From NCBI GenBank assembly GCA_964612675.1, contig CAZTDD010000105.1, positions 1 to 25,401 of the forward strand: a stretch of 25,401 nt of DNA, read 5' to 3'. Source of the DNA: CAZTDD01 sp964612675 (GTDB lineage: Bacteria; Hinthialibacterota; Hinthialibacteria; Hinthialibacterales; JAKPRU01). Under the pieces are notes generated by a model. The model was given only the letters and a program-made list of their open reading frames with translations, was not told the origin of the DNA and did not search any database. Shown piece after piece: positions 16,116 to 22,529 of the stretch. The translations under genes and the position numbers were made by a program. Numbering within the stretch: the first letter of the stretch is position 1; each line of letters begins with the position of its first letter.

Positions 16116-17084
16116 ATGAATAAACAGTTACGGAATTGGACGATCACAATCCTGACGTGTGTTACATTTGGCATCGTGATGGCCGGTTGTGGTTCGGATA
16201 CGGGGCCGGCAGATGCGGCGGGCAAACAGAGGATGGCCGTTGTGATTTCCACACTGAATAATCCATGGTTTGTGGTCTTGGGCGAGACTGCCGCGGAGCG
16301 AGCACGGCAACTCGGTTATGAAGCAGTACTTTTTGATTCCCAGAACGATACGGCGAAGGAAACCAGTCATTTTGAGGACATTATCGCCGGTGGATATGCG
16401 GCGATCTTGTTTAATCCGACGGACGCAGACGCTTCCATCTCCAACGTCCGCCGCGCAAAGGAGGCCGGGATACCGGTCTTCTGCATCGACCGGGAGATCA
16501 ATTCTACCGATGCCGCCACGTCACAAATCCTTTCGGATAATTACAACGGCTGTGTCGCATTAGGCCAGTATTTTGTGGAGCGTGTGCAAAAAGGAAAATA
16601 CGTCGAATTGTTGGGGCTTCTTGGAGACAATAACACAGGCAACCGATCAGAGGGATTTCACAGTGTTGTGGATCAATATCCCGAGTTGGAGATGGTCGCA
16701 CAACAATCCGCCGATTTTGACCGCACTCGCGGGATGGAAGTCATGGAAGCCATGTTGCAGGCACATCCCGATATTGTCGCCGTATTTTGTGGGAACGATG
16801 CCATGGCGATAGGCGCCTATCAGGCACTGGCGGCCGCGGGGAAAGAAGAGCAGGTTATGGTTTTCGGTTTCGATGGTGCGGCGGATGTTATTCAATCCAT
16901 AGCGGACGGCGAAATCGAAGCTACTGTGATGCAATTCCCAAAACGGATGGCGCGCACGGCGGCGGAATGGGCTGATAAGTATATGAAAGGACAGCGCGAA
17001 TTCGATCAAAAGGTCCCTGTCGCCGTCGAGTTGGTAACCCAGGAAAACATCGATAAATACGTGGCGTATGGTAAAAAGGAATAA
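16116..17084 (+). CDS. RbsB-like sugar-binding lipoprotein
   Basis: The 322-residue product starts with a lipoprotein signal ending VMAGC (Cys25), so it is anchored to a membrane and acts in the periplasm. The mature part is close to E. coli ribose-binding protein: STLNNPWFVVLG (45-56), INPTD-like FNPTDADA, CIDREI, GNRSEGF, ADFDRTRG, CGNDAMAIGA, FGFDG. Residues equivalent to the ribose contacts N13, F15, F16, D89, R90, R141, F164, N190, D215 and Q235 are N49, W51, F52, D125, R126, R177, F201, N227, D253 and Q273. Only F15 to W51 differs. The ligand is therefore probably D-ribose or a similar pentopyranose. It would deliver it to the downstream permease. It overlaps the DUF2291 gene by 17 bases. 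Confidence 0.92.
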   Translation: MNKQLRNWTITILTCVTFGIVMAGCGSDTGPADAAGKQRMAVVISTLNNPWFVVLGETAAERARQLGYEAVLFDSQNDTAKETSHFEDIIAGGYAAILFNPTDADASISNVRRAKEAGIPVFCIDREINSTDAATSQILSDNYNGCVALGQYFVERVQKGKYVELLGLLGDNNTGNRSEGFHSVVDQYPELEMVAQQSADFDRTRGMEVMEAMLQAHPDIVAVFCGNDAMAIGAYQALAAAGKEEQVMVFGFDGAADVIQSIADGEIEATVMQFPKRMARTAAEWADKYMKGQREFDQKVPVAVELVTQENIDKYVAYGKKE

Positions 17085-17748
17085 AAGTCCCAACGAAGTT
17101 GCCGTTCGGTGGGGGGTTGGTCTTGCCGGGTTCGTACTGGCCGGGGTGTTTGTGTATGCCTTCCCGTTCATTCACATCGTCCCGTTGGATCGGGCCGGAA
17201 GAGAAAGCCGGCAATTTGACCCGAAAGCGTACGCCGAAGAATTCTGGACCCAACGGCTGCCTGCGGCTCTCGACCGGGCGGTTGATATCAAAACGCTTTT
17301 TGCCGCGATCCAAGACGATCTGGAATCCGCCAAGGTCAACTATGCCACAACGCTGGGAATTGGCGATGTGTATACCTATTTCGTTTCCGGGACAGGGCGC
17401 GTCGGCGCAATTGACCCGGACTCTCTTTCCCTGCACGTCACGAACACAGAAGAAGCCGATGTTGTGATCAAAACGTCCCGTATATTTGGGAATGCAATAC
17501 GAAACGGTACGAACCTCATCGATGTGAATGAATTTCCGAACTCGAAGGATTTTAATCGAATATCCGCAGAAATTAACCGTATTGTTGAAAACGATGTGGT
17601 TCCTCCGATTCTAGATGAACTGTCTGTGGGAAATCGTATTCAATTTGTCGGATGTGCTGAGATCGTGAATGAGGAATCCGATTTGACTCCCTTGTGTATT
17701 GTTCCCATTCGGCTGGAGATCCTCAGTTCGGGAGTCGCGGCCAAATGA
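17068..17748 (+). CDS. DUF2291 family protein, transporter-associated
   Basis: The 226-residue product has one N-terminal membrane segment (about residues 15-37, VGLAGFVLAGVFVYAFPFI) followed by a soluble domain. I recognise the pattern FDPKAYAEEFW, then GIGDVYTYFVSGTGRVGAI and IQFVGCAEI as DUF2291. That family is annotated as a predicted periplasmic lipoprotein or membrane-anchored protein found in rbs-type operons. Here no lipobox cysteine follows the hydrophobic stretch, so a membrane anchor is more likely than a lipoprotein. Function is unknown. It overlaps the binding-protein stop by 17 bases and its own stop overlaps the permease start as ATGA. In related loci this gene lies between the binding protein and an RbsA-type ATPase, which is missing here. 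Confidence 0.82.
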   Translation: MVKRNKSPNEVAVRWGVGLAGFVLAGVFVYAFPFIHIVPLDRAGRESRQFDPKAYAEEFWTQRLPAALDRAVDIKTLFAAIQDDLESAKVNYATTLGIGDVYTYFVSGTGRVGAIDPDSLSLHVTNTEEADVVIKTSRIFGNAIRNGTNLIDVNEFPNSKDFNRISAEINRIVENDVVPPILDELSVGNRIQFVGCAEIVNEESDLTPLCIVPIRLEILSSGVAAK

Positions 17749-18743
17749 GCGTCACACACGTGCCAGACACCACCGGGAAAGACGGCGTCAGAGAGATTCT
17801 GATTCGATTTCAGTCTGTGATCGCCCTTGCCTTGATGGTCGTGGCGCTGAGCTTTCTGTCGGATCGTTTTCTCACAACCACAAACGGTCTTAACGTTCTC
17901 AGGCAGATATCGATCAACGTGTGTCTTTCAATTGGTATGACGCTTGTAATTCTCACTGGGGGAATCGATCTCTCGGTGGGCTCGGTGTTGGCACTGTGCG
18001 GGGCGATAACGGCAGGTCTGCTGAAGTTCGGAATATCGGTTCCCGCGCTGAATATCCTAATTCAATTCACTGTGTTGGGAGCCATTGCCGCAGGATTGGC
18101 TACCGGCACGGTGCTCGGGCTCTTTAACGGTCTCATGGTGACGCGCCTTCGGATTCCTCCTTTTGTCGCCACGCTGGGCATGTTGAGTATCGCCCGAGGT
18201 CTCACCATGCTATGGACCGGCGGCCACCCCATCACGGATCTCGGAGCGACGTTCGCCATCGTCGGTACGGGCAGTTTCCTGTACATTCCCATGCCGGTTT
18301 GGATCAGCGCTTTCTTCGTAGTTGTTTTTATGATTGTGACCGCACGAACGGAGTTTGGCCGCCATATCTACGCAATCGGTGGAAACGAACGGGCGGCCGA
18401 ACTATCCGGCCTGCGTGTAGATCGAATCAAAATGGCGGTGTACGCACTCGCCGGAGCTCTGTCGGGAGTTGCAGGAATTATTTTAACAGCACGGCTGGAT
18501 TCCGCCGTGCCCAATGCCGGACTCACCTATGAGCTGGATTCCATTGCGGCGGTCGTTATCGGAGGCGCGTCACTCTCTGGGGGACGCGGCTCGATTCTCG
18601 GGACGGTGTTGGGATGTCTAATCATCGGGGTTTTGAATAACGGCCTTGTGCTTCTTAACGTCTCACCATTCTGGCAGCAGGTTGTGAAAGGATGCGTGAT
18701 CCTGATCGCCGTGGCAATTGATAAATCCGGAACCTCTAAATAG
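17745..18743 (+). CDS. RbsC-like sugar ABC transporter permease
   Basis: The 332-residue protein is a BPD_transp_2 (RbsC/AraH) permease. It has about eight to ten hydrophobic segments, the block GMTLVILTGGIDLSVGSVLA (from about residue 65), IPPFVATLGMLSIARGL, the EAA-like loop AIGGNERAAELSGLRVDRIK and GGASLSGGRGSILGTVLG near the C-terminus. It would pass sugar from the periplasmic binding protein into the cytoplasm. I chose the ATG at 17745, which overlaps the DUF2291 stop by four bases; the frame itself is open from 17694. Transport needs two nucleotide-binding domains, yet no RbsA gene is found before or after it. The ATPase must be encoded elsewhere or the transporter is broken. It is the last clear gene of the operon. 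Confidence 0.93.
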   Translation: MSVTHVPDTTGKDGVREILIRFQSVIALALMVVALSFLSDRFLTTTNGLNVLRQISINVCLSIGMTLVILTGGIDLSVGSVLALCGAITAGLLKFGISVPALNILIQFTVLGAIAAGLATGTVLGLFNGLMVTRLRIPPFVATLGMLSIARGLTMLWTGGHPITDLGATFAIVGTGSFLYIPMPVWISAFFVVVFMIVTARTEFGRHIYAIGGNERAAELSGLRVDRIKMAVYALAGALSGVAGIILTARLDSAVPNAGLTYELDSIAAVVIGGASLSGGRGSILGTVLGCLIIGVLNNGLVLLNVSPFWQQVVKGCVILIAVAIDKSGTSK

Positions 18744-18759
18744 CCGTCGCGGCAGGGGA

Positions 18760-18879
18760 GTGATCTCGCATATCCACATTTCAACCACCTGCTCTAGTCC
18801 TGCGAAAACGAGTCCTGAGAAGGACAAATTTGGACCGGATCAATTCCGTGAACAATTGAAACTGCTGAAAACCAAGTAA
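18760..18879 (+). CDS. Possible 39-residue ORF or gene remnant
   Basis: A GTG at 18760, directly after AGGGGA, opens a short frame ending in EKDKFGPDQFREQLKLLKTK. The charged amphipathic ending looks like the C-terminus of a real protein, while the first 15 residues do not. It may be a small gene, a remnant of a lost gene after the permease, or chance. I do not recognise a family. The short hairpin GTCCT-GAGA-AGGAC at 18812-18825 lies within it. Confidence 0.2.
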   Translation: MISHIHISTTCSSPAKTSPEKDKFGPDQFREQLKLLKTK

Positions 18880-18924
18880 GTGATTGATATTGCTTGTCTT
18901 ATTTGTGAATGAAGGGACAAGTAG

Positions 18925-18997
18925 TGGAGCTGACCGGGTTCGAACCGGTGACCTCCGCCTTGCAAGGGCGGCGTTCTCCCAACTGAACTACAGCCCC
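18925..18997 (-). tRNA. tRNA-Ala(TGC)
   Basis: The minus strand folds as a full cloverleaf of 73 bases. The acceptor GGGGCTG pairs with CAGCTCC plus discriminator A. The D stem is GTTC/GAAC, the anticodon loop is CTTGCAA with anticodon TGC, and the T arm contains GGTTCGAACCC. CCA is not encoded. It lies 63 bases downstream of tRNA-Ile and is probably cotranscribed with it. Confidence 0.97.
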
Positions 18998-19060
18998 AAA
19001 TACGATGAATTCAGAGAATCCAAACACTTCAACGATATCAAACGTGATGGCTGAGTGAAA

Positions 19061-19136
19061 TGGGCCTGACAGGAGTTGAACCTGTGACCTCCCGCTTATC
19101 AGGCGGACGCTCTAACCACAACTGAGCTACAGGCCC
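19061..19136 (-). tRNA. tRNA-Ile(GAT)
   Basis: The minus strand folds as a 76-base tRNA. The acceptor GGGCCTG pairs with CAGGCCC plus discriminator A. The D stem is GCTC/GAGC with an 11-base loop (two longer than in E. coli tRNA-Ile), the anticodon loop is CTGATAA with anticodon GAT, and the T arm contains AGGTTCAACTCCT. CCA is not encoded. This is the elongator isoleucine tRNA usually found in the 16S-23S spacer. Confidence 0.97.
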
Positions 19137-19151
19137 TTGCGCTGAAAAATC

Positions 19152-19180
19152 AATCTACCATAGAGCACAGATCCGATCAA
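19152..19180 (-). promoter_or_regulatory. Predicted promoter of the tRNA-Ile/tRNA-Ala operon
   Basis: On the minus strand TTGATC (19180-19175) and TAGATT (19157-19152) are 17 bases apart. TG one base upstream of the -10 makes an extended -10 element (TGgTAGATT). Transcription would start near 19145, about ten bases before mature tRNA-Ile. Confidence 0.6.
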
Positions 19181-19353
19181 GCACAGACGGTTTTGTACAT
19201 TCTGTTCTGTCCTGCACGCTCGTGCTCGTGCCCGGTTCCATATTCGATCAACCACACATATCCCTTCACTCACTGCGGCATGAGTTCTCTTTGACCGGGC
19301 GGATTGTTTGCAGGACTTGACACCAAAAAAGATCGCCGGTTCTCAACTACCGC

Positions 19354-19380
19354 TAAAGATGGTCTTCCGACCGTCGATAA
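19354..19380 (+). promoter_or_regulatory. Sigma-28 (FliA) promoter of flagellin gene 1
   Basis: TAAA (19354-19357), exactly 15 bases, then GTCGATAA (19373-19380). The known sigma-28 consensus is TAAA-N15-GCCGATAA, so only one -10 base differs. Transcription should begin near 19387. Confidence 0.82.
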
Positions 19381-19653
19381 CCATCCGTGAGCCCGACCCC
19401 GTAGAAGCGGAACAGAGGCTCAGCGAGTGAAGTACAGGAGGTAGCAGGTCTCTCTGAACGGAGAAACGACGCCAGGTCACGCTGGTGCCGGAGGTTGACC
19501 ACCTCGAACGGAGACAGGGCTAAACTCCAGTTGCCCGGGATCGTTGTCAATCCCCCAATAGACCGGCCGCGAGGGTCACGACTCGAGGCTTGTTTGGAAA
19601 CGACAACAAGACATACCTACTCACCAAAACAACCCAAAATCTCAAAATGGGTT

Positions 19654-19675
19654 CTTCCAGCAAGGAAGCTGGAAG
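19654..19675 (+). promoter_or_regulatory. Perfect hairpin in flagellin 1 leader, next to the RBS
   Basis: CTTCCAGC (19654-19661) and GCTGGAAG (19668-19675) form eight perfect pairs around loop AAGGAA. The ribosome-binding site AAGGAGG (19684-19690) begins eight bases later. The loop itself resembles a Shine-Dalgarno core. It may protect the mRNA 5' region or be a binding site for a translational regulator. Confidence 0.55.
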
Positions 19676-19696
19676 CGGTCTTCAAGGAGGAAGAAG

Positions 19697-22240
19697 ATGA
19701 GTATTACTCGAGTAGTCAACAATGTAGCTGCAATTAACGCCAACCGTAATTTAGCCGCCACCGGCCGTAGTGTTCAGAAATCCATCGAACGTCTTTCATC
19801 GGGACTCCGAATCAACCGTGCAGGGGATGATGCTGCCGGGTTGACGGTATCCGCACGTTTGAAGGCCCAGTTTACCGGTATCGACCGTGCTGTTGCCAAC
19901 GCGCAAGATGGAATCAACCTGATCAATGTGGCGGAAGGCGCTTTGGAAGAGACGACGGTCCGGTTGAACCGGATGCGGGTTCTCGCGATCCAGGCCGGTA
20001 ACACCGGTGTGAACGACATCCAGGCCCGTCAGGCTCTGCAGGACGAAGTTTTCCAGAGTGTTGACGAAATCAATCGAATCGCCAACACCACTCAGTTCAA
20101 TACCAATTTCCTGTTGAACGGCGACTTTGAAGTGAAAACGGAATTGATCGACGGTCAGGATGACTACGGTGTCCACATTGACCATTCACCGGTAGCCAGC
20201 ACGTTGGACAATGGTCTGTCCTATCTCAACATCGTTCGAACAGAGGTGGGCTCCGAACAGATCATTGCCGGCGAAGCCAAAGGCACGAAACAGACGGTCA
20301 ACATGGGGATCCAAAACCAGTCGGATATCGCGGTATCCCTGGGCCACTTCACAAGTACCTACACCGTTGATGGAACCAACGCTGCCGCAGGTACGAACTT
20401 GAACGCCGCGTTTTTCCAGGGTGTCTCGCTGATTTCCGGCGATACATTATCCTTTGAAGGCGTCCTGTCGGATGGTGTGACTCGTTTTGCCGGTACCATC
20501 TCGGTGGGGGGAAACACTCTGACGGACCTTCAAACCGAAATCAACACGTCCATTCGGAACGCTGAAAATGCTTATTGGGGGAGCGCGGCCAACGTACCGG
20601 ACAATTATCGCACCTCTGCTCGATACACTACCGCTGGAGCCAATGCGGGACGGGTTGTGCTTCTGAACAAGGATCAGACGTTCTCGCAGGCGAGTATCGA
20701 TATCACCGTTACGCGTACAGGAGGGAACGGTGAACTGGTGGCGCAGTCGGAAGGCGTGACCCGCGCCAGTTTGGGGGCGGCGTCCATCCTCTCCGGAGGA
20801 GGTCAGGTCGGGAACGCTGTGACAGCGATTACCGGGTCGACATTCGAAAGCGGTGCGTTCGAGATCACCATCGAGGATGTGGTTGGCGCACAGCAACGTT
20901 CCACAGAAAGTGTCATCAGCTTTACGGATGACAACGGAGCGGTTCTGAGTCGCGGTGCTTCGCTGGGTGCCGTCGCTACGGCTGCAGTGATCAACGGGAC
21001 ATTTGTCAACGGAGTGTATACCGGCGGAACTACATTGTTCCATAACAGTACGATCACGTTGACAGGTACAGAAGTGGATGGGACGACGTTCGAGGGTGTT
21101 TATACTCTCGACACGACCATCACACAGGAAGCAGACACAGTCTTCAATGACTTCCGATTCGGCACCCTTTCTGGATTGATTGAGGAATTGAACTACCGCA
21201 CCCGCTCCTATACTCAATTGGTCGGTACACCGTTGGCGAGTTCGACGGACGGTGACATCACGCGCTTCAGCAAATCTCAGTTCACTCTGACTGAAACACG
21301 GACTATGCAATTGGTCGATGACATGGGGATTACCGGTTCAGATACAGCGTTCACGCTGACCGTGGACCAAAACAAATATCTGTTTGACGGAACTGCAGGC
21401 CACGTCACAATTCAGGACGACGCCGAGTTGAAGCGTGAAGGGTTCGCGGAAGCTGCTACGTTCCGTGTAAACGGCGGTGAAGCAGTCCGAGCGGAATCGG
21501 GCGATGTGATCACCTTGTACGGACCGGAATCCACTATCGATGGTGTGCCCACGTCTGAGGTTACGATGCGTGTCGGTAGCGGATTGACAGTGGGATCGGA
21601 CATCATGGAAGTCCGGGAACAGGAATTTGTAGGACGTCTCAACGGCGGCCCGGGTGTGACGTTCCGGAATGGAGACCAGGACGTGGTCTTCATTGACAAC
21701 GGTTCCGCTTCGGAAGGGATTGCCCGTTATCTCACCGTCGACTTCGATTCGGTACTGGATGTGACCGCGCGGGAGGACGGTCTTCCCGATGCGGGAACAA
21801 CGGTTCTGGTTTCGACTGTGAATAGTTCCATGAACTTCCAAATTGGTGCCTACTCGGGGCAGCAATTCAGGAGTTCGATCGGCGACCTGAAGTCCGACAG
21901 CCTTGGTTTCGGTCGTGGATCGGGACGAACAATACAGGATATCGACATTACGACTGTCTCCGGCGTCAACGAGGCGTTGGATATCATCGATGAAGCGCTG
22001 GATCAGGTGAACCGGACCCGCTCACTCCTGGGTGCGGCGACCAACCGTCTCGAGGCGACTGTCAGTAACTTGTCGGTGACCTCGGAGAACCTGACAGCGT
22101 CCTATTCACGCTTGAGGGACGCGGACATTGCGAAAGAAAGCTCGGAGTTCACGAAGAACCAGGTGTTACTCCAGGCAGGCACGTCTGTCTTGGCGCAGGC
22201 GAACTTCCTGCAACAGGGCTTCCTCTCGCTGCTCGGCTAA
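19697..22240 (+). CDS. fliC: Flagellin, long form, copy 1
   Basis: The 847-residue product has the conserved flagellin ends. Residues 4-144 (ITRVVNNVAAINANRNL, SSGLRINRAGDDAAGLTVS, VRLNRMRVLAIQAGN) form the N-terminal D0/D1 helices. About 755-847 (TRSLLGAATNRLEATVSNL, SRLRDADIAKESSEFTKNQV, LAQANFLQQGFLSLLG) form the C-terminal helices. Many flagellins have 270-500 residues; here about 610 extra residues of beta-rich sequence lie between. Segments such as FNDFRFGTLSGLIEELNYRT recall flagellar hook (FlgE) domains. No HExxH protease motif is present. The protein is exported by the flagellar type III system and forms the filament. AAGGAGG six bases before the ATG gives strong initiation. It has its own sigma-28 promoter and a terminator hairpin downstream. 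Confidence 0.97.
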   Translation: MSITRVVNNVAAINANRNLAATGRSVQKSIERLSSGLRINRAGDDAAGLTVSARLKAQFTGIDRAVANAQDGINLINVAEGALEETTVRLNRMRVLAIQAGNTGVNDIQARQALQDEVFQSVDEINRIANTTQFNTNFLLNGDFEVKTELIDGQDDYGVHIDHSPVASTLDNGLSYLNIVRTEVGSEQIIAGEAKGTKQTVNMGIQNQSDIAVSLGHFTSTYTVDGTNAAAGTNLNAAFFQGVSLISGDTLSFEGVLSDGVTRFAGTISVGGNTLTDLQTEINTSIRNAENAYWGSAANVPDNYRTSARYTTAGANAGRVVLLNKDQTFSQASIDITVTRTGGNGELVAQSEGVTRASLGAASILSGGGQVGNAVTAITGSTFESGAFEITIEDVVGAQQRSTESVISFTDDNGAVLSRGASLGAVATAAVINGTFVNGVYTGGTTLFHNSTITLTGTEVDGTTFEGVYTLDTTITQEADTVFNDFRFGTLSGLIEELNYRTRSYTQLVGTPLASSTDGDITRFSKSQFTLTETRTMQLVDDMGITGSDTAFTLTVDQNKYLFDGTAGHVTIQDDAELKREGFAEAATFRVNGGEAVRAESGDVITLYGPESTIDGVPTSEVTMRVGSGLTVGSDIMEVREQEFVGRLNGGPGVTFRNGDQDVVFIDNGSASEGIARYLTVDFDSVLDVTAREDGLPDAGTTVLVSTVNSSMNFQIGAYSGQQFRSSIGDLKSDSLGFGRGSGRTIQDIDITTVSGVNEALDIIDEALDQVNRTRSLLGAATNRLEATVSNLSVTSENLTASYSRLRDADIAKESSEFTKNQVLLQAGTSVLAQANFLQQGFLSLLG

Positions 22241-22280
22241 GCCGAACGGTCCTGGTTATTTACCTCAAACGGACAATACG

Positions 22281-22312
22281 ACCGGGGGCACGGCGAACCG
22301 CCTGCCCCCGGT
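22281..22312 (+). terminator. Terminator hairpin after flagellin gene 1
   Basis: ACCGGGGGCA (22281-22290) and TGCCCCCGGT (22303-22312) form ten perfect GC-rich pairs around a 12-base loop that can itself partly pair. It lies 40 bases after the flagellin stop. The downstream T-tract is weak (only T-rich from 22330), so efficiency is uncertain. It precedes the separate promoter of the second flagellin gene. Confidence 0.7.
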
Positions 22313-22381
22313 TCCGCTTTGAGGCGATTCTTTCCTTTCCTCACGTGGATTCGCCTTCCGATTTTAACGATCTTTCACCCC

Positions 22382-22409
22382 TAAAGCTAAACTTCCCGTA
22401 CGTCGATAA
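22382..22409 (+). promoter_or_regulatory. Sigma-28 (FliA) promoter of flagellin gene 2
   Basis: TAAA (22382-22385), 16 bases, then GTCGATAA (22402-22409), identical in the -10 to the first flagellin promoter but with one extra spacer base. The start would be near 22416, leaving a leader of about 114 bases. Confidence 0.72.
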
Positions 22410-22529
22410 CTGATAAGACGGAGAGTCTCTGTCTGCGGATAGGTATGTAGTCCGGCGGGCAGACGCCTGATGGCGACAGCGGAGTCGGTCTCGTCAGGCT
22501 ACAGGGGATCGGAGCGGACGAGGAAGAAG

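Larger units (their letters stand above)
19137..19696. other. Intergenic region: tRNA promoter and long flagellin leader
   Basis: This 560-base stretch has no convincing gene. From left to right it holds the minus-strand tRNA promoter, about 170 unexplained bases, the plus-strand sigma-28 promoter at 19354-19380 and an untranslated leader of roughly 310 bases. The leader contains short inverted repeats, such as GAGGT-TGACC-ACCTC near 19490, and a stable hairpin at 19654-19675. Confidence 0.6.

Noticed and set aside
11299..18743. Confident assignment as a D-apiose operon
   Set aside because: The enzyme set is similar, but the binding protein keeps a ribose-type pyranose pocket and the isomerase fold could not be matched to known apiose isomerases without a search.
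18744..19350. 16S or 23S rRNA ends flanking the tRNA pair
   Set aside because: No conserved rRNA end sequence was recognised; the flanks hold a permease gene and a flagellin promoter.
20447..21310. 287-codon frame antisense to flagellin 1
   Set aside because: Shadow of the flagellin gene; composition is not protein-like, and the plus strand is certain.
19840..21960. Flagellinolysin-type protease domain in the flagellin centre
   Set aside because: No HExxH motif in either flagellin.
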